Part shown: one piece after another, positions 35,946 to 45,535 of the stretch
Numbering within the stretch: position 1 is the first letter of the stretch
Layout: each line of letters begins with the position of its first letter
DNA from: DASQDN01 sp963833675
GTDB taxonomy: Bacteria > Acidobacteriota > Terriglobia > Bryobacterales > Bryobacteraceae
Assembly (NCBI GenBank): GCA_963833675.1
Contig: CAWHYW010000019.1
Location: forward strand, 62,001 to 126,000
Direction: 5' to 3'
DNA: 64,000 bases
Program-made: the position numbers and the translations under genes
The notes under the pieces: generated by a model
The model's input: the letters and a program-made list of their open reading frames with translations, nothing else
Database searches by the model: none
Told to the model about the DNA's origin: nothing

Positions 35946-37674
35946 GAATCGCGGCGCTTTGCCTCACAGCGAGCTTGTTGGCGGCGCAAACCGCTCCGGA
36001 TGCTCTCCTGAAGGCGATGAAGGACGAGTTGGAGCGGAGCCGAACACTCCAGTTCTCCGGCCTGGATAAGCCCTATTACATCGAGTACACCGTGGAAGAT
36101 CAGCGGGGATTCTCTGTTTCGGCTTCGCTCGGGGGCATCCTCTCGCGGAACTCCAATCACGTTCGAATTCCGCGCACGCGCGTCAGAGTCGGAGACTACA
36201 CCTTCGACAATTCGAACTACCTCTACGGCGATCTCGGCGCGGGACGCGGCAGCGAACTGCCCTTGGACGATAACTATGCGGTCTTGCGTCGCAGTTTCTG
36301 GCTTGCAACGGACCAGGCGTACAAAGGCGCTGTTGAGGCGATCGCACGTAAAAGGGCAGCTTTGAAGAACATCACACAACCGGAGGCGCTGCCGGATTTT
36401 TGGAAGGCGAGCCCGGTCCAAAGGATCGAGCCGATTCCGAAAGCCGACCGAGTCCCTCGACGCGTGGACTGAACGCGTGCGCGACGTATCGAAGGTTTTC
36501 GCGGCGTATCCCGAGGTGCTTTCTTCAACCGTAAGCGTCGATGGCGCGACCGCCGCCTTCTACTTCACGAATTCGGAAGGCACATCCATTCGTATGCCGG
36601 ACTCGCTTACGACGGTGCATATCCAGGCGAGTGGACAGGCTTCCGATGGGATGACGGTCCGTGATGCAGTTGCGCTTCCCGTTATTGATGCGAAGAATCT
36701 CCCGGCTGAGGCTGAGTTGCGTAAAATCGCAGTTCAGGTCGCCCAGCGAATCAAGGAATTGTCTGCTGCGCCTGTCGGAGAGACCTATTCAGGACCGGTG
36801 TTATTCGAAGGTCGTTGCCGGTCCTCAGTTGCTGGCTGAAGTTCTCGCTCCGCAACTGACGTTGCCGAGGCGTCCGATCAGCGAGCCGGGCCGTCCCGCG
36901 CCGGTGACGACGAGCGACTTCGAAGGACGGATCGGGTCGCGAGTCCTCCCCGAATTCCTGGATGTGGTCGACGATCCCAAGCAGAAGGCTTGGAATAACA
37001 CTCCGCTCCTGGGCCAATTCGATCTCGACTACGAAGGAGTTGTAACTACTCCCGTGACGCTGATCGAAAAGGGCAGGCTGAAAACGTTCCTGCTAACGCG
37101 ACAGCCGGTCAAGGGTTTCGATACGTCCAACGGGCATGCTCGAGTTCCCGGGCCGTTTGGAGCGAATGCGGCATCGATCAGCAATCTGTTCGTGCGCGCT
37201 TCGGAAACCGTGAAACCCGACGCATTGCGGGCGCAGTTCCTCAAGATGGTCCAGGATCGCGGGAAACCGTATGGAATTGTTATTCGCAAGATGGATTTTC
37301 CGACCACGGCGCCCGGGTCGGAATTGCGACGAGTGTTCATGGGAGCGTCGCAATCCGGCGGGCGGCCTATCAGTTCTCCGCTTCTGGTTTACCGCGTGTA
37401 CCCGGACGGAAAGGAAGAACTTGTCCGCGGCTTGCGTTTGAGGGGTATGACTGTTCGCAGCCTGAAAGACATCGTTGCGGTGTCGGATGAAAGCTACGCT
37501 TTTCATTACTTGAACACGCTTGCGCCCATGTCGATGCCCGGAACCGGCTATGTGGCGCCGACATCGGTGATCGCGCCGTCTCTACTTTTGGAGGATGTCG
37601 AATTGGAGCGTCCTCAGGAAGAACTCCCGAAACTTCCGGTGGTTCCACCTCCGGTTCTTTCGCTTGCTCGGTAA
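35942..37674 (+). CDS. Exported TldE/PmbA-like partner of the TldD-like protease, frameshifted
   Basis: About 575 residues over two breaks (near 36455 and 36810). Signal peptide MRIAALCLTASLLAAQ. It parallels the upstream protein in order (GRIGSRVLPEFLDVVDDPKQ, DLDYEGVVTTPVTLIEKGRL, LKTFLLTRQPVKGFDTSNGH, LLVYRVYPDGKEELVRGLRL) but where the protease has HEIFGH it reads AEVLAPQL, so it lacks the metal site. In TldD/TldE complexes one subunit is catalytic and the other is not. Its GTG overlaps the upstream stop (GTGA), and the LptF/LptG gene follows 3 bases after the stop. Confidence 0.8.
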
Positions 37675-37677
37675 TAC

Positions 37678-39999
37678 ATGGGTCTGATCGGACGCACGGT
37701 TTTCCTCGAGATCGCCTCCCGCGCTCTCCTCGGTACAACCGTATTCACTTTCGTTCTCTTTTTGCAGAAGGTGAGCCGCCTTTTCGAGCAGCTCGTGCGA
37801 GGGTCGGCTGCGCCCGAGACCATCGCGTATCTGTTCTCTTTGCTGCTCCCTGCGGCGCTTACGTTTACGATCCCGGTGGGGGTCCTGGTCGGCACCTTGA
37901 TCGCGCTCAGCCGCATGTCCGCGGATGCGGAAATCACTGCCATGCGTGCGAGCGGTTTATCCAGCCGCCGCTTGCTGGCGCCCGTGCTCACGTTCGCTTT
38001 CGGGGCGATGATGATCACGGCCGCCGCTTCCATGTGGCTGACACCGCTTTCGATCCGTCAGACTTATAAAATCCTGAACAGGTTGATTGCCGCCCAGCTT
38101 ACCGCCGAAATTCAACCCCGTGTGTTCGCTGAACAGTTTCCGGACACGATCCTGTACGTCGGAGGAGTAGATGCCACCCCGGGATCCGTCGTCCGTTGGC
38201 GCAATGTCTTTCTCGCCGACATCAGCACGCCCGACAAGCGCAAGAAGACGGGTTCCGGGGACGCCGGAGACGGGCCGCGTATCACTACGGCGAGCGAGGC
38301 GATTGCTGTTCCCGACATCGAGCGCAATCGTATTCAGCTTTCTCTCGTCAACGGCACCACGCACGAAATGGGGCCTGATTACACGCAGTACTTCACGAGC
38401 GCTTCACCAAGAAGCGAGCAGGTCCTGGAGGCAGCGAAACGAAACGAGGTTCGTCCCCGCATCCAATACACAACGATGGACATGGGGCCGCTATGGCACG
38501 AGAATGCCTTGGATGCGCGCGTCGAACTCCATACGCGTTTAGTGCTTCCGCCGGCCTGCATCCTGCTCGCTTTGATAGGTCTTCCGCTCGGCCTTTCGTC
38601 ACGGAAAGGCGGGAAATCAGCCGCTTTTGTACTTACGGTGATCGTGGCTTTTCTCTACTACATGATGCTGGCCACCCTGATCAATCTTGCGCGTCAGGGA
38701 ACTCTTCCGGTGGGCATAGCGATGTGGTTGCCGAATTTCATTTTGCTGGTTTTGGGTGTGTTCATGGTCGCTCGGATGGAGCGGCCTGGCGATCGTGACA
38801 TTATTGGCAGCGTTCTCGGAGGTCTGAAAGGATATTTGGCTTCGTTTCGCGGGCTGAGCTCTGCGTCGCCCACCGCTTGGGCGCGCCGCCTGCCCACGGG
38901 CGCTCAAATTATCGACCATTACGTTCTAACGAGCTTCCTCTTCTATTTCGTCTTGTTACTGGCAAGCTTCGTCCTGATGACACTGGTGTACACCTTCTTC
39001 GAGCTCCTCAGTGACATCCTCAAAAACAACATCGCGATGTCGCAGGTGGCCAAATATCTTTTCTATCTAACGCCCAAGCTCATTTATGATTCGACGCCGG
39101 TCAGCGTACTGGTGGCTGTGCTGGTAACATTCGGCATTCTCACCAAGAACAATGAAGTGACCGCGATGAAGGCGTGCGGAGTGAGCCTTTATCGGCTCGC
39201 GATACCTGTGTTCGGCGCTACCACTGCGATGAGCGCCGGGTTGTTCGCGTTCGATCATTACATCATCCCCGACGCCAACAAGACTCAAGATGCGATTCGC
39301 GCCCAAATCAAAGGCCGCCCGACGCAGACATATCTGCGTCCTGACCGTAAATGGATTTTCGGTTCGGGTTCCTCTCGGATTTATTACTACAAGTATCTTG
39401 ATCCGAGCGATGGCGTAATGGGGGAAGTGAACATCTACGAACTGGAGCCTTCCACTTTCCGTTTGACCCGGCACGTATATGCCGAGCGCGCGCGTTGGGA
39501 GTCTGGACTCAAGACCTGGATCTTCCAGGATGGCTGGTCCCGCGACTTCCGTGGCGGAGTCGAAGTCGGATTTCATCCATTCCGAGGCCAGACTTCCACC
39601 TTTCCCGAGCTTCAGGAGCAGCCCTCTTACTTTCTAAAAGAAGTAAAGCAGGACAAGCAGATGAACTTCCAGGAGTTGGATGCATACATCCATGAGCTGC
39701 AACAAAGCGGCTTCGATACAGTGCGACTCCAGGTGCAGTTCCATAAGAAGTTTTCGATTCCGCTGTTTGCGGTCATCATGGCTCTGATTTCGATTCCGTT
39801 CTCGTTCATCGCGGCAAATCGTGGCGCGACCGCCGGGATAGCCGTTAGTTTCGGGATCGCGATCGCCTATTGGGCGGTTAGTCAGTTATTCGAGCAGGTT
39901 GGGAACGTGAATGAGCTCCCGGCCGTCATAGCTGCTTGGGCTCCTGACGCAGTCTTTTCGCTGTTTGGGCTGTATTTTCTAGCTCGGATGCGTACGTAG
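37678..39999 (+). CDS. Fused LptF-LptG lipopolysaccharide-export permease
   Basis: A 773-residue intact protein containing two complete YjgP/YjgQ permease domains. Domain 1 (about 1-365) starts MGLIGRTVFLEIASRALLGT with spans near 15-35, 60-85 and a late trio (about 285-360). Domain 2 (about 400-773) starts IIDHYVLTSFLFYFVLLLAS and ends with VPDAVFSLFGLYFLARM-like helices. LptF and LptG normally are separate and form the LptB2FG transporter that lifts LPS from the inner membrane. Here one chain could supply both. It is the third gene of a run with the TldD/TldE-like pair. Confidence 0.88.
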   Translation: MGLIGRTVFLEIASRALLGTTVFTFVLFLQKVSRLFEQLVRGSAAPETIAYLFSLLLPAALTFTIPVGVLVGTLIALSRMSADAEITAMRASGLSSRRLLAPVLTFAFGAMMITAAASMWLTPLSIRQTYKILNRLIAAQLTAEIQPRVFAEQFPDTILYVGGVDATPGSVVRWRNVFLADISTPDKRKKTGSGDAGDGPRITTASEAIAVPDIERNRIQLSLVNGTTHEMGPDYTQYFTSASPRSEQVLEAAKRNEVRPRIQYTTMDMGPLWHENALDARVELHTRLVLPPACILLALIGLPLGLSSRKGGKSAAFVLTVIVAFLYYMMLATLINLARQGTLPVGIAMWLPNFILLVLGVFMVARMERPGDRDIIGSVLGGLKGYLASFRGLSSASPTAWARRLPTGAQIIDHYVLTSFLFYFVLLLASFVLMTLVYTFFELLSDILKNNIAMSQVAKYLFYLTPKLIYDSTPVSVLVAVLVTFGILTKNNEVTAMKACGVSLYRLAIPVFGATTAMSAGLFAFDHYIIPDANKTQDAIRAQIKGRPTQTYLRPDRKWIFGSGSSRIYYYKYLDPSDGVMGEVNIYELEPSTFRLTRHVYAERARWESGLKTWIFQDGWSRDFRGGVEVGFHPFRGQTSTFPELQEQPSYFLKEVKQDKQMNFQELDAYIHELQQSGFDTVRLQVQFHKKFSIPLFAVIMALISIPFSFIAANRGATAGIAVSFGIAIAYWAVSQLFEQVGNVNELPAVIAAWAPDAVFSLFGLYFLARMRT

Positions 40000-40011
40000 C
40001 GAAAACTACGC

Positions 40012-40017
40012 TACAAT
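40012..40017 (+). promoter_or_regulatory. Possible -10 box before the rimP-nusA-infB operon
   Basis: TACAAT lies 12 bases after the permease stop codon. The expected -35 region reads weakly. If used, the transcript would start near 40024 and include the hairpin at 40039-40060. Confidence 0.3.
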
Positions 40018-40038
40018 AAGAGTTGTCGAAACGTATCG

Positions 40039-40060
40039 GTGCGCGAAAGCGCACTTTTTT
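40039..40060 (+). terminator. Terminator/attenuator hairpin in the rimP leader
   Basis: GTGCGC (40039-40044), a GAAA tetraloop, GCGCAC (40049-40054) and six T form a classic intrinsic terminator. It ends 12 bases before the rimP ATG. It may simply end the permease operon, or attenuate the nusA operon if the upstream -10 box is real. Confidence 0.8.
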
Positions 40061-40072
40061 ATTGGTCGGAAG

Positions 40073-40549
40073 ATGGCAGAGACCACTCGAGAGGTGTTGA
40101 CGGAAAAAATCGCGGAGATCGCAGAGCGCGTCGGTCAGGCGCAAGGGATCGAGGTTGTGGAAACCGAATTCCTCGGCGCCGGCAAACAGCGGCTCCTGCG
40201 ATTCTACATCGACAAGCCGGAAGGCGTTACGCACGGCGATTGCGAGAATTTCTCACAAAAAGTCGGCGCCATCCTGGACGCGGAAGATGTCATTCCCGGT
40301 GAGAATTATACGCTTGAAGTGAGTTCTCCCGGAGTGGAGCGCAAGCTGACCAAGCCCGCTGACTACGAGCGTTTCAACGGTCAGAAGGCAAAGATTGTTA
40401 CGCGCGAGCCGGTTGAAGACCAGAAACATTGGGAAGGCATACTTCGTGGGTTAGAGGACGAGCAGATCCTGATCGAACCTTCGGAAGGAAGACTGATCCG
40501 AATCCCACTGTCGGGCGTAAAGCGGGCAAACCTGAAGTTCGAGTGGTAG
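40073..40549 (+). CDS. rimP: Ribosome maturation factor RimP
   Basis: A 158-residue protein for 30S subunit assembly. The N-terminal domain has GIEVVETEFLGAGKQRLLRF and YIDKPEGVTHGDCENFSQKV; the centre has the signature YTLEVSSPGVERKL; the C-terminal SH3-like domain ends ALGV-type strands with IPLSGVKRANLKFEW. First gene of the canonical rimP-nusA-infB order. Only a purine run abutting the ATG is visible as ribosome-binding site. Confidence 0.94.
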   Translation: MAETTREVLTEKIAEIAERVGQAQGIEVVETEFLGAGKQRLLRFYIDKPEGVTHGDCENFSQKVGAILDAEDVIPGENYTLEVSSPGVERKLTKPADYERFNGQKAKIVTREPVEDQKHWEGILRGLEDEQILIEPSEGRLIRIPLSGVKRANLKFEW

Positions 40550-40594
40550 CTTCCCGACTACCCGGTTAAAAGCAGAAAGAAAGAGGCAACCAGA

Positions 40595-41983
40595 GTGGCA
40601 TCGATATTTGAGTCCATTGAGATCCTGAGCAAAGAGAAAGGCATCGACCCGCAGATCGTTATCAACGCGGTGAAGGACGCCATGCTGGTCGCGGCGCGCA
40701 AGCAGTTTCGTACCACGGAAGACCTTGTTGCCGATGTCGATCCAAAGACGGACAAAATTCATATCTTCGTCGTGAAGCGCGTGGTTGACGAGGTGCAGGA
40801 TCCGCTGAACGAGTTGACCCTCGGACAGGCAATGGTCTTAGATCCGAATGCGCAGGTCGGGCAGGAGATCCGCATTGCGAAAGGCACCGAGTCACTAGGA
40901 CGAATCTCAGCTCAAACTGCCAAGCAGGTGATTCTGCAAAAGGTGCGTGAAGCCGAGCGCGAAACAATCTACAGCGAGTACTCTGATCGTGTCGGAGAGC
41001 TGGTAAATTGCACGGTCAAGCGCACGGAAGGCCAGGACATCGTGTGCGATTTGGGAAAGACCGAAGCGCGTCTGCCAAAGAAAGAACAGTCGAAGCTGGA
41101 AAGCTTCACCGTTGGCGAACGAGTTCGTTGTGTGATCAAGAGTGTCGATAAAGCGGGGAAGAATGCGGGCGTCATAGTGTCCCGCGCCGCGCCGGAACTC
41201 GTGATGCGCCTCTTCGAGCAGGAAGTGCCCGAGATCTACGACAGCACCGTTATTATCAAAAACTGCGCGCGCGAAGCGGGAGAGCGGACGAAGATCGCTG
41301 TATTGAGCCGCGACCGCGACGTCGATTGTGTCGGCGCCTGCGTTGGCATGAAAGGCATGCGCGTGCAATCGATTATCCGGGAGTTGCGCGGCGAGAAAAT
41401 TGACATTATCGAGTACTCGGAAGACCCGGTAGTGTTTGCGACACACGCCTTAAGCCCGGCTAAGATCAGTCGCGTATCCATCGTGGACGCGATGGATCGG
41501 CACATGGAAGTGATCGTCGATGATACTCAGCTATCGCTGGCGATCGGAAAGAAAGGGCAGAATGTGCGGCTTGCCGCGAAACTGCTCGGCTGGAAGATCG
41601 ACATCAAGAGCGAAGAAGAAAAACGGCAGGAAGTGGAGTCTCAGATGGCCGCCCTGGTTGCCCCTGGCGCTCCGATTTCCGTGCTCCTCGATTATGGTCT
41701 GCCGGAAAATGTCATCGAAAAGCTCCTTGCCGGCGGAGTTCCGACGGTCGAACGGTTGGGCAACATGACACCGGAGGATCTGGAAGCGATTCCTGGCATC
41801 GGTCCGGACCTGGTCGAGCATATCCGCGATGTCGTCGTCAGCTACTACGGCCAGTACGATGAAGCATCCGAGGTACAGCAGGACAGCGAATCTCAGGAGC
41901 AGCAACCCAACCTGGAGATGGGTGAAGAGGGTTACAATTATAGTGAGGTCGGCAGACGGTATGGAGGCAGCAATACCTCCTGA
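40595..41983 (+). CDS. nusA: Transcription termination/antitermination factor NusA
   Basis: A 462-residue NusA: N-terminal RNA-polymerase-binding domain (1-125; KGIDPQIVINAVKDAMLVAA), S1 domain (about 135-200), two KH domains (VGACVGMKGMRVQSIIRELR; LAIGKKGQNVRLAAKLLGWK) and one helix-hairpin-helix-like acidic repeat (LEAIPGIGPDLVEHIRDVV). GTG start. The tail GRRYGGSNTS may be an artefact: another frame continues from 41961 to 42104 with an acidic stretch (ending PDESAKLKNAE), so the true protein could be about 500 residues after an indel near 41950. Confidence 0.94.
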   Translation: MASIFESIEILSKEKGIDPQIVINAVKDAMLVAARKQFRTTEDLVADVDPKTDKIHIFVVKRVVDEVQDPLNELTLGQAMVLDPNAQVGQEIRIAKGTESLGRISAQTAKQVILQKVREAERETIYSEYSDRVGELVNCTVKRTEGQDIVCDLGKTEARLPKKEQSKLESFTVGERVRCVIKSVDKAGKNAGVIVSRAAPELVMRLFEQEVPEIYDSTVIIKNCAREAGERTKIAVLSRDRDVDCVGACVGMKGMRVQSIIRELRGEKIDIIEYSEDPVVFATHALSPAKISRVSIVDAMDRHMEVIVDDTQLSLAIGKKGQNVRLAAKLLGWKIDIKSEEEKRQEVESQMAALVAPGAPISVLLDYGLPENVIEKLLAGGVPTVERLGNMTPEDLEAIPGIGPDLVEHIRDVVVSYYGQYDEASEVQQDSESQEQQPNLEMGEEGYNYSEVGRRYGGSNTS

Positions 41984-42179
41984 TGAGGCCTCTACGGCCC
42001 AGGCAGACGAAGGAGATGCGGCCGCAGACGAAGCGATCGGGTCGTCTGACCTGTCTTCGCCGGTCGATCCGGATGAATCTGCTAAACTTAAGAACGCGGA
42101 ATAACGGTCGGGGGGCGAGTCAAGTGTCAGGAAGACAGGATCGGTAACAGCTCTGTCTACCTCAATTAGTTTTTATTCT

Positions 42180-45100
42180 ATGAGCAAAATCCGAATCAAT
42201 GAGCTCGCTCGGGAGCTAGAGGTCAAGCCGAACCGGATCCTCGAATTATTGCCCGAGTTTGGTGTCGAGGAAAAGAAGACGCACTCGAGCTCTATCGACG
42301 AGGACGTCGCCGTCGCGATCAAGAAGAAACTCGGCATCTCTGATGCCGATGCTACCCGCGCCGAGCGGACCGACAATGGGGCAGTCGCTGTCGCCGACGA
42401 GCCTGACGAACCAATCAAACGCGATAAACCGGAGTTGCTTATCAAGGATCGTAGTTCTTCTGTTGCACTGGCCGAAGATGTGGAACCGGCCATTGAAGAG
42501 TCCGTCGCAGCGCCGCCAGAGCCCGAGAAGCCTGCGCCTGTCGTTTCACGCGCGTCGCCACTGCGTCCTCCGCTCGCTGCGGGACCGCTGCGTCCGCCGA
42601 CGATTGGGCAGCAGAGCGCTCCTTCTGGAGGCCCTCAGAGTCACGCCGCGCCACAGGGGCCTCCGGGTACAGTTGTGGCGCCACATTCCGCTCCTCCTGT
42701 CGCAGCTCCTGTTGAGCCGCAACGGCCGGCAGTTCCGGGCGCCCCGCGGCCTCCACAAGCTTCGCCGGGGCCGGCTCCAGCTCAAAGGCCGCTCGTTCCG
42801 GGGCGAGATGTACCCATTTTCAATCCAAAACCGGGGCAAGTTGTCTCGACACCCCGGCAAGGACCAGAGTCGCCGAACCGGCCGGGCTCGACGGCCATGC
42901 CGGGAGCTCCTCGACCCGCCCCGACACCCGGGGCTCCGCGTCCACCGGTCAGCCGTCCTCCCTTGCAGGGAACTCCGCGTCCCCAAGGCCAGCCTCCGGG
43001 TGGCGCACCGCGAACGGCTGCTCCCCCGCAGCGTCCATCGATTGCAGGACAACCGGCGGCTCGGCCCGTAGTTCCACCGAACCCTGAGTTACTAGCGAGG
43101 ATTCAACAGAGCCGGCCGGGACCTCCGCCGGCGCCGGGCCAGCCTCGTCCGGGTCCTTCACGACCCAGCACGCCGGCTCCCGGGCAACCAATCTTTCGGG
43201 GCCCACTTCGTCCTGGCCAGACCGGGCCGGGCCGTATGGGAGGACCGACTCCAGGCGCTCCGTCGCCCGGCGCTCCTCAAATGCGGGGTGGCCGACCGCA
43301 GCGGCATCCTACTTCTCCTCTCGGCCGCATCGAGCCGGCGCCGCCGCCTCCGACCGAGCCGGGTCGCCGGCATCAGGCGAAGCCGCGTCCGTCAGGCGAT
43401 ATAGATCGCAAGCGGGACATGGAAGGCAAGCTGGATGGCAAATTCCGGCCGCAAAAGCGCCAGGAACAAGCCCCGCCGCCCATAGACCGCGAGATCACGA
43501 TCGGCGAAGGCATCACGGTAAAGGAACTTTCCGAGAAACTCGGAGTCAAATCGAGCCTGGTGATCAAGAAGCTGGTCGATCGCAAGATTTTCGCGACCAT
43601 CAACCAGAGCCTGGATGTGAAACTGGCGCAGGATCTGGCTCGGGACTTCGGCGCAGCCACGAACACTCTGAGCTTCGAAGAAGAAGCCACGTGGGAAGTG
43701 GAACTCGCCGAAGAAGCCAAGGATCAGGTGCCACGTCCTCCGGTAGTCACGATCATGGGCCACGTCGATCACGGAAAGACATCGCTGCTGGACGCTATCC
43801 GTTCCACACACGTTGCCGACCGCGAAGCCGGCGGCATCACGCAGCACATCGGTGCTTCGCAGGTAACGCATAACGGCAAGAAGATCGTATTCATCGATAC
43901 GCCAGGTCACGAGGCGTTCACCCGGATGCGTGCTCGCGGCGCCAAGGTGACCGACATCGTAGTTTTGGTGGTCAGCGCCGACGATGGCGTGATGCCCCAA
44001 ACGCTCGAAGCGATCGATCATGCCAAGGCGGCAAAAGTGCCGATCATGGTAGCGATTAACAAGATCGACAAGCCGGGCGCGCAGCCTGAGCGGATTAAGC
44101 AGCAGCTCGCCGATCGCGATCTGTTGGCCGAGGATTGGGGCGGCGATATCGTCATGGTTCCGGTGTCGGCAAAAACGAAGGAGAACCTCGATCTACTACT
44201 CGAGAACCTTCTGCTGGTTGCCGAGATTGCGAATTTGAAGGCGAATCCCACGCGTCCTGGTATCGGAACCGTCCTTGAAGCCCAACTCGATCGCGGACGC
44301 GGTCCAGTGGCTACTGTCCTCGTGCAAAACGGGACCCTTCGCGTGGGTGACTTCTTTATCTGTGGACAGGTATTTGGGAAGGTCCGCGCGATGTATGACC
44401 ATCTCGGTCAGCAAGTGCGAGAAGCCGAGCCGGCTACCGCAGTGGAGGTAATTGGTCTCGATGCTCTACCGGAGGTTGGCGACAACTTCCAGGTTGTGAC
44501 GGATACAGCAAAAGCAAAGCAGATCGTCATGTATCGCGAATCGAAGACGCGCGAGCAGGCGATGTCGAAGAATAACCGCATTACGCTCGAGATGCTCAAT
44601 CGCTCCGTCAAGGAAGGCGATGCCAAAGAGCTCAACGTCATCATCAAGACCGATGTAGGCGGAACTGCGGAAGTTCTCAGCGAAATGCTGCAAAAGCTGT
44701 CGACGGAGAAAGTGAAAATCCGTGTCGTCGCCAAGAATGTCGGCGCAATCACCGAATCGGATGTCTTGCTGGCGTCAGCCTCGGACGCGGTGATTATCGG
44801 ATTCAATGTTCGACCGGAACGTAATGCTGCGTCGCTGGCGGAAAAAGAAAACGTCGACGTCCGTCTGCACACGATCATCTACGAACTGACGGACGAAATC
44901 AAAAAGGCCATGACCGGGCTCCTCGATCCGACCTTCAAAGAGGTCTTCAAGGGACGTGCGGAGATCCGGGAGGTCTTCAAGATCTCCAAGGTCGGTATTG
45001 TGGCTGGCTGCTATGTGACCGAAGGATCGTTGAGCCGTGGCAATCTGATGCGGTTGACGCGGGACAACATCGTCATTCATACGGGCAGAATCGACACTCT

Positions 45101-45239
45101 GAAGCGATTCAAAGACGATGTCACGGAAGTAAAACAGGGCTTCGAATGTGGTGTGACCCTGGCCAATCACTCTGATGTGAAACAGGGAGACATCATCGAG
45201 GCGTTCGTGAACGAAAAAGTAGCGCCGCAGCTCTCATAG
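42180..45239 (+). CDS. infB: Translation initiation factor IF-2
   Basis: A 1019-residue IF-2, which brings initiator tRNA to the 30S subunit. N-terminal IF2N domain (MSKIRINELARELEVKPNRI), then a very proline-rich linker of about 300 residues (100-400), a second IF2N domain (TVKELSEKLGVKSSLVIKKL), the GTPase domain with MGHVDHGKTSLLDAIRS, DTPGHEAF and NKID, and beta-barrel/C1/C2 domains. No Shine-Dalgarno is visible before the ATG. A 6-bp inverted repeat (AGACAG 42133-42138, CTGTCT 42153-42158) lies in the leader. Confidence 0.95.
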   Translation: MSKIRINELARELEVKPNRILELLPEFGVEEKKTHSSSIDEDVAVAIKKKLGISDADATRAERTDNGAVAVADEPDEPIKRDKPELLIKDRSSSVALAEDVEPAIEESVAAPPEPEKPAPVVSRASPLRPPLAAGPLRPPTIGQQSAPSGGPQSHAAPQGPPGTVVAPHSAPPVAAPVEPQRPAVPGAPRPPQASPGPAPAQRPLVPGRDVPIFNPKPGQVVSTPRQGPESPNRPGSTAMPGAPRPAPTPGAPRPPVSRPPLQGTPRPQGQPPGGAPRTAAPPQRPSIAGQPAARPVVPPNPELLARIQQSRPGPPPAPGQPRPGPSRPSTPAPGQPIFRGPLRPGQTGPGRMGGPTPGAPSPGAPQMRGGRPQRHPTSPLGRIEPAPPPPTEPGRRHQAKPRPSGDIDRKRDMEGKLDGKFRPQKRQEQAPPPIDREITIGEGITVKELSEKLGVKSSLVIKKLVDRKIFATINQSLDVKLAQDLARDFGAATNTLSFEEEATWEVELAEEAKDQVPRPPVVTIMGHVDHGKTSLLDAIRSTHVADREAGGITQHIGASQVTHNGKKIVFIDTPGHEAFTRMRARGAKVTDIVVLVVSADDGVMPQTLEAIDHAKAAKVPIMVAINKIDKPGAQPERIKQQLADRDLLAEDWGGDIVMVPVSAKTKENLDLLLENLLLVAEIANLKANPTRPGIGTVLEAQLDRGRGPVATVLVQNGTLRVGDFFICGQVFGKVRAMYDHLGQQVREAEPATAVEVIGLDALPEVGDNFQVVTDTAKAKQIVMYRESKTREQAMSKNNRITLEMLNRSVKEGDAKELNVIIKTDVGGTAEVLSEMLQKLSTEKVKIRVVAKNVGAITESDVLLASASDAVIIGFNVRPERNAASLAEKENVDVRLHTIIYELTDEIKKAMTGLLDPTFKEVFKGRAEIREVFKISKVGIVAGCYVTEGSLSRGNLMRLTRDNIVIHTGRIDTLKRFKDDVTEVKQGFECGVTLANHSDVKQGDIIEAFVNEKVAPQLS

Positions 45240-45245
45240 ACCAAG

Positions 45246-45533
45246 ATGCCGAGTGTCGGCGTACTCACAATGGAATTGCGGATCGATGATTCGCATTCGC
45301 TGAAAGACAAACGGCAGATCGTCAAAGCTCTCAAGGATAGGCTGCGGCACAAATTCAATGTTGCCGTAGCCGAGATCGACTATCAGGATCTCTGGCAGCG
45401 AGCATTAATTGCGGCCGTAACTGTCTCATCCGCGCACCTTCACGCGCAAAGCGTCCTTCAGAATGTGGAGCAGGAGGCTGCAACTTTCGCCGGCCGGATG
45501 CTCGTCTCCACTAACGTGGAGTGGATCGAATAG
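45246..45533 (+). CDS. ylxP: DUF503 protein YlxP
   Basis: A 95-residue protein with the DUF503 pattern GVLTMELRIDDSHSLKDKRQ, VKALKDRLRHKFNVAVAEID and a closing VEWIE. It lies between infB and rbfA as in many bacteria, and has been suggested to act in ribosome assembly. Starts 6 bases after infB. Confidence 0.9.
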   Translation: MPSVGVLTMELRIDDSHSLKDKRQIVKALKDRLRHKFNVAVAEIDYQDLWQRALIAAVTVSSAHLHAQSVLQNVEQEAATFAGRMLVSTNVEWIE

Positions 45534-45535
45534 AA

